Positions 52,702 to 60,545 of a stretch of 64,000 nt of DNA are shown piece after piece (the stretch's first letter is position 1; every line of letters begins with the position of its first letter). The stretch lies in assembly GCA_040387035.1 (NCBI GenBank), contig JAZKEN010000038.1:32372-96371 (forward strand), read 5' to 3'. The position numbers were made by a program, and so were the translations under genes. Under the pieces are notes generated by a model that saw nothing but the letters and a program-made list of their open reading frames with translations, had not been told where the DNA came from and did not search any database. The DNA comes from Methylotenera_A sp040387035. GTDB taxonomy: Bacteria; Pseudomonadota; Gammaproteobacteria; Burkholderiales; Methylophilaceae.

Positions 52702-53121
52702 GTGCAGCAATTTACAAAAGAAATCAGCGTCAATGCGCAGGGCCGCCGGCTTTACGATATCACGCCGCAAGTATTAGCATGGGCTAACCAGCTGGGATTC
52801 GATACGGGTTTACTCACTTTGTATATTCAGCATACATCGGCTAGTTTGCTGATTAATGAGAATTATGATGCTGACGTGCTAGTGGACATGGAGGCGTTTT
52901 TTAAACGCCTGGTACCGGATGGTGATGATTTGTTTATCCATACGGTTGAAGGCCCGGACGATATGCCGGCGCATGTGCGTAGCGCATTAACCCAAACCAG
53001 TTTGTCGATTCCACTATTAAACGGCAAAGTTGCGCTTGGGCAGTGGCAAGGCATATTTTTATTTGAGCATAGGCATCTGCCGGCTACCAGGCGCATTATT
53101 TTGCATGCTCTGGGTGATTGA
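52702..53121 (+). CDS. YjbQ family protein (UPF0047, secondary thiamine-phosphate synthase)
   Basis: This protein of 139 residues belongs to the UPF0047/YjbQ family, some members of which have weak thiamine-phosphate synthase activity. Family marks: LTLYIQHTSASLLINENYD (His in a metal site), DGDDLFIHTVEGPDDMPAHVRS and LFEHRHLPATRRIILH. The start is GTG 52702. The small metallopeptidase-like gene follows at once (ATG five bases after the stop), so they are probably co-transcribed. Confidence 0.92.
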   Translation: MQQFTKEISVNAQGRRLYDITPQVLAWANQLGFDTGLLTLYIQHTSASLLINENYDADVLVDMEAFFKRLVPDGDDLFIHTVEGPDDMPAHVRSALTQTSLSIPLLNGKVALGQWQGIFLFEHRHLPATRRIILHALGD

Positions 53122-53126
53122 TAAAT

Positions 53127-53498
53127 ATGAGTGATCAGCCTAAAGGCCGCCCTTTGACCCAGCAAGAACGCGCTTTATTTAGCCCATATTTTGCGCAGGT
53201 AGTGATTAATGAAGCACGTATCGTGGATGGACAAGTGCCTTTTTGGCTGCGCCGCAGTATGTGTGCAGTGGTGATAGGGCGTACGATTTATTTTCGCCAG
53301 GGTTTTTATCAGGCCAATACCAAGCGTGGCGCAGAGTTATTAGGGCATGAATTGACGCATGTTTCGCAGTTTTTACATGGTATGAGCTTGTTAAAATACC
53401 TGTGGTCTTGCCGCTATGGCTATTTTAAAAGCCCCTATGAGGTAGAGGCTTACGCAAAAGGACGCCTAATCGCTGCTAATTTTGCAACAAACCTTTAA
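53127..53498 (+). CDS. Small DUF4157-like protein with HELTH zinc motif
   Basis: This is a soluble protein of 123 residues with a complete metallopeptidase-type signature: His74-Glu75-Leu-Thr-His78 in ELLGHELTHVSQF, and a possible third ligand or Glu in PYEVEAYAKGR (Glu105, Glu107). Upstream, VIGRTIYFRQGFYQ resembles DUF4157/eCIS_core domains. Most DUF4157 domains are parts of large proteins, often toxins or cargo of contractile injection systems; this one is free-standing. ATG 53127 has only a weak ribosome site; TTG 53118 is an alternative. Confidence 0.75.
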   Translation: MSDQPKGRPLTQQERALFSPYFAQVVINEARIVDGQVPFWLRRSMCAVVIGRTIYFRQGFYQANTKRGAELLGHELTHVSQFLHGMSLLKYLWSCRYGYFKSPYEVEAYAKGRLIAANFATNL

Positions 53499-53555
53499 CA
53501 TTTAATGCATTAAAACAACACTACCGGCTTGACAGTATGACATTAGCAGGAGTTT

Positions 53556-53589
53556 TGTTATGATTGCAGGTATAGGTTAAATTTAACCT
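53556..53589 (+). promoter_or_regulatory. Extended -10 promoter and 16-base palindrome before a lipoprotein gene
   Basis: TGTTATGAT (53556-53564) fits an extended -10 element (TG-N-TATGAT). Ten bases later the perfect palindrome AGGTTAAATTTAACCT (53574-53589) would lie at or just after the transcription start, a natural place for a repressor operator. A TTGACA at 53529-53534 is too far away (24 bases) to be its -35. Confidence 0.4.
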
Positions 53590-53615
53590 TTTTTAGAACA
53601 ACTCAGGGGTATAAG

Positions 53616-53900
53616 ATGAAATTAAACGCAATGTTAGTAGTTCCAGCTTTATTAGGCGCTTTATTGTTAACGGCATGTGGTGAAAAAGCAGAAGAAGCGG
53701 CAGCACCGGCAGCTGAAGCAACCATGGAAGCCACACCAGCACCAGCAGCTGAATCAGCACCAGCGCCAGCCGCTGCACCAGAATCAGCAGGCGGCTATGA
53801 GCCAACAGCTGAAGAGCGCGTGCCAGGCATTACAGTTGATGCAGCCGCTGCAGAAGCCGCACCAGCTGAGGCAGCACCGGCAGAAGCCGCAGCACAATAG
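53616..53900 (+). CDS. Small Ala/Pro/Glu-rich lipoprotein
   Basis: This is a lipoprotein of 94 residues with signal peptide and lipobox LLTAC (Cys at residue 21). The mature part is low-complexity Ala, Pro and Glu (for example ATPAPAAESAPAPAAAP), with a short non-repetitive segment GGYEPTAEERVPGITVD near residue 60. Such proteins are often envelope spacers, but no function is known. AGGGG precedes the ATG. A strong terminator follows. Confidence 0.8.
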   Translation: MKLNAMLVVPALLGALLLTACGEKAEEAAAPAAEATMEATPAPAAESAPAPAAAPESAGGYEPTAEERVPGITVDAAAAEAAPAEAAPAEAAAQ

Positions 53901-53937
53901 TTTTATCGCTTGTTGCTTATTAACTTAAGCGGCAAAT

Positions 53938-53966
53938 AAAAAAAGCGTGCTCAGGCACGCTTTTTT
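53938..53966. terminator. Bidirectional terminator between the lipoprotein gene and envC
   Basis: A run of seven A, stem GCGTGC/GCACGC with loop TCAG, then six T. It can stop transcription from both convergent genes. Confidence 0.9.
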
Positions 53967-54025
53967 GTTTATGGCTATTGTCTGGCATCAACGCTAGTTA
54001 TTAGCCGTTAATCAAGCCACAGCAA

Positions 54026-55291
54026 CTAACGAATCACGCTCCAGCTTAATGGGTCAAACGGTCTGCTGGCGCGCCTTAATTCATAATATAAGCCATTGCT
54101 TTCATTGCCGCCGCTATTGCCGACCGCGGCAATATTATCGCCTGCATCTACCTCATCGCCCACTTGCTTGAGCACCGCCTGGTTATTGCCGTATAGGCTC
54201 ATATAGCCGCTCCCGTGATCCACAATAATCAAATTACCAAAGCCGCGCATCCAGTCGGCAAACACTACGCGCCCACTGGCAACTGATTTAACGTCGCTAC
54301 CTTCGCTGGCGCGAATAAACAAGCCTTTCCATGAAACGCCGGTGTCTGAGCGGCTGCTGCCAAAGCGGTTGGTCACATCACCGCGCACAGGCAAGTTCAG
54401 CTTGCCTTTTAGTGAGGCAAAATTACTGCCAGCGTAAGCATTGGTTGGCGTTTCCTCATTTTTGGCAATGGCCTGGTTGCTGGGTTGTTGGTTGGGCGTA
54501 GCAGATTTTTTGGCGATTGTTTTAGGCTTAGGCGCTTTTTTAGGTGGCCTTTTAGCCACAATTTTTGCTAAGCGCTCAACCAGGTTAGACAGGCCTTGTT
54601 CATCTCGCTTCAGCTTTTTAATTTCATTGCGTTGCGCTGCAATCTGGCTGGAAAGTGATTTAACCACTTTGGATTTCTCTTGTTTTTGCTGTACCAGTTG
54701 TTTACGTTCAGCCAGCTGTTTTGCTTTCAGGTCGGCAACCGCTTGCAAGGTGGCGGCTGTCTCACTATTCAACGCTTTAACCTTAACAAGAGTGCCCTGC
54801 ATTTCATCGATTAATTTCGCGTGCGCTTTTGCGATGTAGGAATAATATTGAATATCGCGCGAAATTTGGCTGGGGTTTTTGTTTTGCAGTAACAGCTTGG
54901 TATAGCTTTGATTGCCATGCAGGTATTGCTGCCTAACCAGGCTGCTTAGTTTTTTCTGTTGTGCAGCAAGCTTTTCATTAATGGTGAGTGATTCTTTTTT
55001 TAATGAAACCAATGTGCTTTTGTTTTGTTGCTGCTTTTGATTGATCTCAAATAGTTTTTTGTTGGCTTGGCTGATGGCCGTTTCAGAGTCTTTAAGCGCA
55101 TCTGCGGCGTCTTTATGCGCGGCTTGCTTATTGTCCAGCTCTTGCTTCAGGGCCTGGATTTTCTGCTGCAAATCGCCTAAATCCTCTTTGGCGGCGTCAA
55201 TTTTTTTTGCTGCAAATGTGTTGCCAATTGCGGCGCAGTTAAGCAGTGCAACGATAACAACAGCAAGTGAAGCGCGATGTAAATTAAACAT
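54026..55291 (-). CDS. envC: EnvC-like murein hydrolase activator
   Basis: This is a periplasmic protein of 421 residues that activates septal amidases in E. coli. It has a signal peptide (about 1-28), long coiled coils (about 30-250, Lys/Gln/Leu rich), a Lys/Pro-rich linker and a C-terminal LytM/M23 domain (about 310-421). The LytM zinc site is degenerate: the usual HxH region reads GLYYELRR, so the protein is probably not itself a peptidase. It follows gpmI by 51 bases on the same strand, as in E. coli. Confidence 0.9.
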   Translation of the reverse strand: MFNLHRASLAVVIVALLNCAAIGNTFAAKKIDAAKEDLGDLQQKIQALKQELDNKQAAHKDAADALKDSETAISQANKKLFEINQKQQQNKSTLVSLKKESLTINEKLAAQQKKLSSLVRQQYLHGNQSYTKLLLQNKNPSQISRDIQYYSYIAKAHAKLIDEMQGTLVKVKALNSETAATLQAVADLKAKQLAERKQLVQQKQEKSKVVKSLSSQIAAQRNEIKKLKRDEQGLSNLVERLAKIVAKRPPKKAPKPKTIAKKSATPNQQPSNQAIAKNEETPTNAYAGSNFASLKGKLNLPVRGDVTNRFGSSRSDTGVSWKGLFIRASEGSDVKSVASGRVVFADWMRGFGNLIIVDHGSGYMSLYGNNQAVLKQVGDEVDAGDNIAAVGNSGGNESNGLYYELRRASRPFDPLSWSVIR

Positions 55292-55342
55292 TAAATCGAA
55301 TTTAAAAATAGATGTAATCGTTTTGCCTAAGTTGGAAATTGA

Positions 55343-56899
55343 CTAGACTGGAAAGCTAAGCAGGCTTTTCCCTGTCATCTCAGCAGGTTGCGGCAATCCC
55401 ATCATGGTTAATAAGCTGGGTGCTAAGTCGGACAGAGCGCCTGACTGAGCCAATTTAGCGTTACGCCCCACATAAATCATGGGTACTAAATTGGTGGTGT
55501 GCTGCGTATGCGCTTGGTTGTTGATGCCGTCAAACATCACTTCAGCATTGCCATGGTCAGCGGTAATGATGACTTCTGCACCGTTTTTCCTGGCGGCTTC
55601 TACTACGCGGCCTACGCAGGTATCCAGCGTTTCTACCGCCTTGATAGCGGCTGCAAGATTGCCGGTGTGGCCCACCATGTCGCCATTGGCATAGTTGCAG
55701 ATAATCGCGCTATATTGCTGGCTGTCAATTGCCGCTACCAATTTGTCGGTCAGTTCTGGTGCACTCATTTCCGGCTGTAAGTCATAAGTGGCGACTTTGG
55801 GTGAAGGCACTAGAATGCGGTCTTCGCCAGCGAATACCGCTTCATCACCGCCATTAAAAAAGAAGGTCACATGCGGGTATTTTTCAGTTTCAGCAATGCG
55901 CAATTGTTTTAAGCCTAAACCGGATACGTATTCGCCAAACGTATTGGGTACATTGGTTGCGGCAAAAATCGGCGTTGCGCGTACCTGGTTTTGATCGTAT
56001 TGCGTTAAAGTGAAATAGCCGGATAGTTTTGGCACACGGCTGCGCGCAAAACCCGCGAAATCGTCATTTAACAAGGCATCGGTTAGTTGGCGCGCACGGT
56101 CGCTTCTGAAGTTCATATAGACCACGCAATCGCCATCTTCCAGGCAAGTGGCCGGCGCACCAGCCTGGCGAATGACGGTACATTTCACAAACTCGTCTTG
56201 CTCGCCTCTTGCGTAGGCGTTGTGCAAAGCTTCACTGGCTGTTGCTTCGGTAAATTCGCCAACACCGTCCACAATCATATGATAAGCAGGGGTCATGCGT
56301 TCCCAGCGCTTGTCCCTATCCATGCTGTAAAAACGGCCAGAAACAGACACGATCTTACCCACGCCCAGCATTTGAATTTTGTCTTCAAGCAGCGCGATAT
56401 AAGGCACGGCGCTAATCGGCGGCGTATCGCGGCCATCTAAAAACGCGTGCACATAAATTTTTTGCAGGCCTTGCTGCGCAGCCATTTCCAGCATAACCAG
56501 GATATGATTGATATGGCTGTGTACGCCACCATCCGATAATAAGCCGAAGATATGCAAGGCTTTGTCGTTGGCTTTTAGGTTTTGTAAGGCTTTCATCAAC
56601 TCAGCATGCTTGAAAAATTCGCCACTGGTAATGCTATTGTTGATGCGCTCAAAATCCTGAAACACAATGCGTCCCGCACCGATATTCAGGTGCCCCACTT
56701 CGGAGTTGCCCATCTGGCCATCCGGCAAGCCTACATAATGCTCGGAAGCATTGATCAGCATATGCGGTACCGTGCGCTTTAAGGCATCCAGGTTAGGCGT
56801 GTTAGCCTGCGCAATGGCGTTATTGGCAACATCTTCGCGATGGCCAAAGCCGTCTAAAATCAACAATATGGCGGGCGTAACAGCAGGAGTGCTTGACAT
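55343..56899 (-). CDS. gpmI: 2,3-bisphosphoglycerate-independent phosphoglycerate mutase
   Basis: This Mn-dependent glycolytic enzyme of about 518 residues interconverts 3- and 2-phosphoglycerate. Family marks: LLILDGFGHRED, the catalytic Ser in GQMGNSEVGHLNIGAGR, YVHAFLDGRDTPP, VCD-type site replaced by NYANGDMVGHTG, and ITADHGNAEVMFD. ATG 56899 is preferred over TTG 56914 because GGAAGA stands seven bases upstream. It is divergent from yibN, the same arrangement as in E. coli. Confidence 0.96.
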   Translation of the reverse strand: MSSTPAVTPAILLILDGFGHREDVANNAIAQANTPNLDALKRTVPHMLINASEHYVGLPDGQMGNSEVGHLNIGAGRIVFQDFERINNSITSGEFFKHAELMKALQNLKANDKALHIFGLLSDGGVHSHINHILVMLEMAAQQGLQKIYVHAFLDGRDTPPISAVPYIALLEDKIQMLGVGKIVSVSGRFYSMDRDKRWERMTPAYHMIVDGVGEFTEATASEALHNAYARGEQDEFVKCTVIRQAGAPATCLEDGDCVVYMNFRSDRARQLTDALLNDDFAGFARSRVPKLSGYFTLTQYDQNQVRATPIFAATNVPNTFGEYVSGLGLKQLRIAETEKYPHVTFFFNGGDEAVFAGEDRILVPSPKVATYDLQPEMSAPELTDKLVAAIDSQQYSAIICNYANGDMVGHTGNLAAAIKAVETLDTCVGRVVEAARKNGAEVIITADHGNAEVMFDGINNQAHTQHTTNLVPMIYVGRNAKLAQSGALSDLAPSLLTMMGLPQPAEMTGKSLLSFPV

Positions 56900-57047
56900 G
56901 TCAAAATCTTCCAAATCAACTTTAATATATCCATTATAATAGTTGGCTGTCTAATGCGCATGTAATTGCGCATTTAAATAATTGCCCGCAAGTAAACATT
57001 GTGCGAATGTGCCGCTTTTTTTGAGAAATAATGATTTTGGAAACAAT

Positions 57048-57479
57048 ATGACTGAACCAACCCTGTTTGAATTTGTAAAAGACAACGCATTGCTGATTGG
57101 CCTGGCCATTGGCTCTGGCATTGCTTTGCTTTGGCCCATGCTTAATCGTGGGGCAAGTGGCGTCAATAATTTAACGGCGACAGAATCGGTGCTGATGTTG
57201 AATCGTGGCAAACCTCTGATTTTAGATGTGCGCGATGAAGCTGAGTTTGCCAGTGGGCATATCCAGGGCGCTAAACATATTCCTGTCGCAGAGCTTGCAA
57301 AACGCTTAAAAGAAATTGAAAAGTTTAAAGATAAGCCGGTCCTGGTGCATTGCCAGCGCGGCATGCGTTCTAAAACCGCCTGCACCATTTTAAAAGCCCA
57401 GCAATTTAGCCAGTTAAATAATCTGCAAGGCGGTTTAGATGCCTGGTCTGAGGCTAAATTGCCTTTGGTTAAAAGCTAG
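57048..57479 (+). CDS. yibN: Membrane-anchored rhodanese-like protein
   Basis: This protein of about 143 residues has one N-terminal helix (NALLIGLAIGSGIALLWPML) followed by a rhodanese domain. The catalytic Cys102 is in VLVHCQRGMRSKTA, and LILDVRDEAEFASGHIQGA is the family N-terminal motif. It is probably a sulfur-transfer or redox protein on the cytoplasmic side. It starts the yibN-grxC-secB-gpsA run conserved between beta- and gammaproteobacteria. Confidence 0.9.
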   Translation: MTEPTLFEFVKDNALLIGLAIGSGIALLWPMLNRGASGVNNLTATESVLMLNRGKPLILDVRDEAEFASGHIQGAKHIPVAELAKRLKEIEKFKDKPVLVHCQRGMRSKTACTILKAQQFSQLNNLQGGLDAWSEAKLPLVKS

Positions 57480-57491
57480 GTTGCCGCTGAC

Positions 57492-57764
57492 ATGCAAACC
57501 ACAAACACACCTGATGTGCTGATGTATGCAACTGCGACTTGCCCTTATTGCATCAATGCAGAGCGGCTGTTAACGTCAAAAGGCATTGCCATCAATAAAA
57601 TCCGTGTTGATTTACAGCCAGAGCTTAGGTCGGAAATGACACAAAAAACTGGTCGCCGCACCGTGCCGCAAATCTATATCAACGGCAAACACGTGGGCGG
57701 TTATGACGAATTACGCGCCTTAGATGTCGCTGGTCAACTAGACCCGCTGCTTAATCTTGTTTAA
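57492..57764 (+). CDS. grxC: Glutaredoxin 3
   Basis: This is a dithiol glutaredoxin of 90 residues with active site Cys17-Pro-Tyr-Cys20 in ATCPYCINAE. The glutathione-binding text RRTVPQIYINGKHVGGYDEL is complete. It reduces disulfides with glutathione in the cytosol. It lies 12 bases after yibN. Confidence 0.96.
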   Translation: MQTTNTPDVLMYATATCPYCINAERLLTSKGIAINKIRVDLQPELRSEMTQKTGRRTVPQIYINGKHVGGYDELRALDVAGQLDPLLNLV

Positions 57765-57897
57765 AGACAGCAGATTGTCACAATAATGTAATGAACAAAA
57801 ATCAATTAAAAGCTAAAATAGTTTTACAGCTTCAATTTTAAGCAATTTTTAATCAAAGCAATTAATCAAAGTCAATTATCGTTTTTAGGAAAATCAT

Positions 57898-58377
57898 ATG
57901 GCATCAGCAGATAAAGCAACAAACCAAGAACCACAAGAAGCACAACCTGGCTTTGCAATTGAAAAGCTCTATGTAAAAGATGCTTCATTAGAAATCCCTA
58001 ATGCGCCACAGATTTTTACCGACCGCACTTCACCGCAAGTAAACGTAGAGCTTGGTAATGCCGCACAAAAGCTGGATGAGGGTATTTACGAATCGGCTAT
58101 TAAAGTAACGGTAACCGCAAAAATCGGCGACAAAGTAGCCTTTTTGGTAGAAGTAACACAAGCCGGCATTTTTGCGATTCGCAATATTCCGGAAGAAAAT
58201 ATCGAAATGATCATGGGCGTTACTTGCCCTAACATTCTGTTCCCCTATGCGCGCGAAGTGGTGTCTGATTTGGTGACGCGTGCAGGTTTCGCACCGGTTT
58301 TATTAAACCCAATCAACTTTGAAGCTTTGTTTATGCAACAAAAGCAACAAGCTGAAAATGCAGCAAAAGCGAACTGA
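57898..58377 (+). CDS. secB: Protein-export chaperone SecB
   Basis: SecB is a tetrameric cytosolic chaperone of 159 residues that delivers unfolded preproteins to SecA. Family text: FAIEKLYVKDASLEIPNAP, YESAIKVTVTAKIGD, VEVTQAGIFAIRNIPEE and CPNILFPYAREVVSDLVTRAGF. Its 3' end overlaps the SH3 protein gene by 20 bases. A 133-base gap with a possible promoter separates it from grxC. Confidence 0.97.
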   Translation: MASADKATNQEPQEAQPGFAIEKLYVKDASLEIPNAPQIFTDRTSPQVNVELGNAAQKLDEGIYESAIKVTVTAKIGDKVAFLVEVTQAGIFAIRNIPEENIEMIMGVTCPNILFPYAREVVSDLVTRAGFAPVLLNPINFEALFMQQKQQAENAAKAN

Positions 58378-58828
58378 TTTTTTTATAAATAAGTATTTGC
58401 TAGGCCTGATCATGGGCTTGGCAATTTCCAATCTAGCATCTGCGCTGGAATATCGTTCTATTGTGCCGGCTAAAGCCATTTTATATGACGCGCCATCGGT
58501 CGAAGCCAGCAAGGTCTATATTCTGGGGCAAGGTTACCCGGTTGAAGTGATTGTGAACTTGGGTGAATGGATCAAAATCCGTGATGCGGCCGGTAGCTTA
58601 AGCTGGGTAGAAGGCAAGCAGCTTAGCAGCAAACGCACCGTGCTGGTGATGGCTAAAACCGATATTAAATTGGAAGAGGATGCCGCATCGAGCCTGGTTG
58701 CCACAGTAGATAAAGATGTGGTGTTAGAGCTGTTGCCTACCAGTACTAAAACAGGCTGGGTGAAAGTTAAACATAGGGATGGTATAACAGGTTTCGTCCC
58801 TAGCAGTGTGTTATGGGGTTTAAATTAA
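58358..58828 (+). CDS. Exported bacterial SH3-domain protein
   Basis: This exported protein of about 156 residues has an N-terminal signal segment (KYLLGLIMGLAISNLASA) and two SH3-like modules: about 35-90 (PAKAILYDAPSVEASKVYIL ... GEWIKIRDAAGSLSWVEG) and about 95-156 (KTDIKLEEDAAS ... GWVKVKHRDGITGFVPSS). It probably binds cell-wall peptides. ATG 58358 lies inside the end of secB. The gene sits between secB and gpsA, where E. coli has none. Confidence 0.82.
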   Translation: MQQKRTDFFINKYLLGLIMGLAISNLASALEYRSIVPAKAILYDAPSVEASKVYILGQGYPVEVIVNLGEWIKIRDAAGSLSWVEGKQLSSKRTVLVMAKTDIKLEEDAASSLVATVDKDVVLELLPTSTKTGWVKVKHRDGITGFVPSSVLWGLN

Positions 58829-58909
58829 AAGCCGCTTGAAATAAGTAGTGCTATGAATCAAAACTTGTATTAATTAAAAAGTGATATTTGAATGAGCGGC
58901 TTGAGTTAA

Positions 58910-59902
58910 ATGACTAAAATTGCAGTGTTAGGTGCGGGTGCTTGGGGTACAGCGCTAGCCATACAAATTAGTCAGCAGCACAAAGTATCTTTATGGGCAC
59001 GTAATAGCGGGCACGTTTCAGGCATGCGCAAAGCACGTGCTAACCCCATGTATCTGGGCGATTTCAAATTCAACGATAATTTACAGGTTGAAGATAATTT
59101 AGGCGTTGCCATTGATGGGGCCGATATTATTTTATCGGTGGTGCCTACTGCCGGTTTTAGAGCGATACTAAAAGATATTAAAGCATTAAAATCCAACCAG
59201 CCTGTTCTGTGGGCACATAAAGGCTTAGAGCCACAAACCGCAAAACTGCCGCATGAAGTAGCACTGGAAGAATTAAGTCCGGGCCAAAAATGGGGTGCAT
59301 TGTCTGGCCCGAGTTTTGCAGCAGAATTAGTACGCGGCTTGCCCACCGCGGTAACACTGGCGGCAAATGATGCTGATTTTGCCATCAGTGCTGCCAACCT
59401 GATTCATGGCAGTAATCTGCGTGTTTATAACAGTACCGATGTAGTCGGTGTATCAGTCGGTGGCGCGGTAAAAAACGTGATGGCAATTGCCGCCGGTATT
59501 AGCGATGGCATGGGTTTTGGCAATAATGCGCGCGCTGCCATGATTACGCGCGGGCTTGCTGAAATCACCCGCTTTGGTATGGCGCTGGGTGCAAAAGCCG
59601 AAACCTTTATGGGTTTGGCAGGGGCAGGCGACTTGATTTTAACCTGCACCGGGCAATATTCCAGGAATCGTGAAGTTGGCCTGCAACTGGCCAGCGGTAA
59701 ATCACTGGAAGATATTCTGCAAGGCTTGGGCCATGTAGCCGAGGGGGTGAATACCGCGCGCGAAGTGATGCGGCTCGCCGACACCATGGGCATCGATATG
59801 CCGATTACCTGTGAGGTGAATCAAGCCTTAACCCATGGTAAATCAGCGCGCGATGCAGTGATGGATTTATTGGGGCGAGGCCAAAAAGCGGAAGGCTTTT
59901 AA
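58910..59902 (+). CDS. gpsA: NAD(P)-dependent glycerol-3-phosphate dehydrogenase
   Basis: GpsA makes sn-glycerol 3-phosphate from dihydroxyacetone phosphate for phospholipid synthesis. The 330-residue protein has the Rossmann motif VLGAGAWGTALA, then LWARN, SVVPTAGFR, WGALSGPSFAAELVRGLPT, GVSVGGAVKNVMAIAAGI (catalytic Lys) and GLAGAGDLILTCTGQYSRN. It follows secB and the SH3 gene, keeping the conserved secB-gpsA order. Confidence 0.97.
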   Translation: MTKIAVLGAGAWGTALAIQISQQHKVSLWARNSGHVSGMRKARANPMYLGDFKFNDNLQVEDNLGVAIDGADIILSVVPTAGFRAILKDIKALKSNQPVLWAHKGLEPQTAKLPHEVALEELSPGQKWGALSGPSFAAELVRGLPTAVTLAANDADFAISAANLIHGSNLRVYNSTDVVGVSVGGAVKNVMAIAAGISDGMGFGNNARAAMITRGLAEITRFGMALGAKAETFMGLAGAGDLILTCTGQYSRNREVGLQLASGKSLEDILQGLGHVAEGVNTAREVMRLADTMGIDMPITCEVNQALTHGKSARDAVMDLLGRGQKAEGF

Positions 59903-59963
59903 AGCGGTATCGTCGTCATACGGCATTGCATAAACTTGGTCATTCCAAGCTTGGCAAACAATT

Positions 59964-60428
59964 TCAAGCACCACCTTCAAACCCGATCTGCCGCCAGGCT
60001 TCATACAGCAAAATGGCAGCGCTATTCGACAAATTCAAGCTTCTGCTATCTGGCAACATGGGCAATCGCAATCGGTGCTCTGGCGTAAATTCCGCACGAA
60101 TCTCTTCTGGCAAGCCGCGCGTTTCGGGGCCAAATACAAACACGTCACCTGTTTTAAATTGTACTTTGGCATAATTTTGGCTGCCTTTGGTGGTGATTGC
60201 AAATAGCCTTTTGCCGGTCATTGCCAATTTAAACTCCGCCCAATTTTTATGCACTTTTAAATTGGCATATTCATGATAATCCAAACCTGCGCGCTTTAAT
60301 TGCTTGTCTTCCAGCTTGAAACCAAGCGGCTCAATCAAGTGTAAATTGGCACCAGTGTTGGCGCATAGGCGGATGATATTGCCGGTATTAGGTGGAATTT
60401 CCGGTTCAAATAGTGCTATTTCAAACAT
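59964..60428 (-). CDS. trmL: tRNA (cytidine/uridine-2'-O-)-methyltransferase
   Basis: TrmL is a SPOUT methyltransferase that modifies the wobble base of tRNA-Leu. It has about 154 residues: FEIALFEPEIPPNTGNIIRL, CANTGANLHLIEPLGF, VFGPETRGLPEEIRA and LRLPMLPDSRSLNLSNSAAI, which include the trefoil-knot and SAM-binding residues. ATG 60428 is used. A longer frame back to 60533 exists, but those extra residues are only the translation of an intergenic repeat. It is convergent with gpsA; in E. coli trmL is also in this neighbourhood. Confidence 0.95.
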   Translation of the reverse strand: MFEIALFEPEIPPNTGNIIRLCANTGANLHLIEPLGFKLEDKQLKRAGLDYHEYANLKVHKNWAEFKLAMTGKRLFAITTKGSQNYAKVQFKTGDVFVFGPETRGLPEEIRAEFTPEHRLRLPMLPDSRSLNLSNSAAILLYEAWRQIGFEGGA

Positions 60429-60447
60429 TGCAGGCTTTCTTGATTTG

Positions 60448-60472
60448 TCATTCCCGCGAAAGCGGGAATCCA
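60448..60472 (+). repeat. dRS3-like palindromic repeat, left arm
   Basis: It contains the 20-base palindrome ATTCCCGCGAAAGCGGGAAT at 60450-60469 (the pattern ATTCCC-N8-GGGAAT of the neisserial dRS3 repeat), flanked by TC and CCA. It is the exact inverse of 60499-60523. Confidence 0.85.
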
Positions 60473-60498
60473 ATTGCAATTTTAACTGCTTTTTAGAA

Positions 60499-60523
60499 TG
60501 GATTCCCGCTTTCGCGGGAATGA
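60499..60523 (-). repeat. dRS3-like palindromic repeat, right arm
   Basis: This is an exact inverted copy of 60448-60472, 26 bases away. Together they make a unit of 76 bases between trmL and comF, able to form a hairpin with a perfect 25-base stem. The arrangement resembles small non-autonomous elements. Confidence 0.85.
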
Positions 60524-60545
60524 AAAAATACAAACTTGCGAATAA

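Noticed and set aside
53560..53580. Six-codon reading frame MIAGIG after AGGAG, a possible leader peptide
   Set aside because: The same bases read better as an extended -10 promoter element, so the mini-frame would lie before the transcription start.
53677..53928. Gln/His-rich frame overlapping the small lipoprotein gene
   Set aside because: It is the +1 frame of a low-complexity Ala/Pro/Glu repeat; the lipoprotein frame has signal peptide, lipobox and ribosome site.
60429..60533. N-terminal extension of trmL
   Set aside because: The added residues (IPAKAGIHSKK and similar) are the translation of the dRS3-like repeat, not part of the enzyme family.
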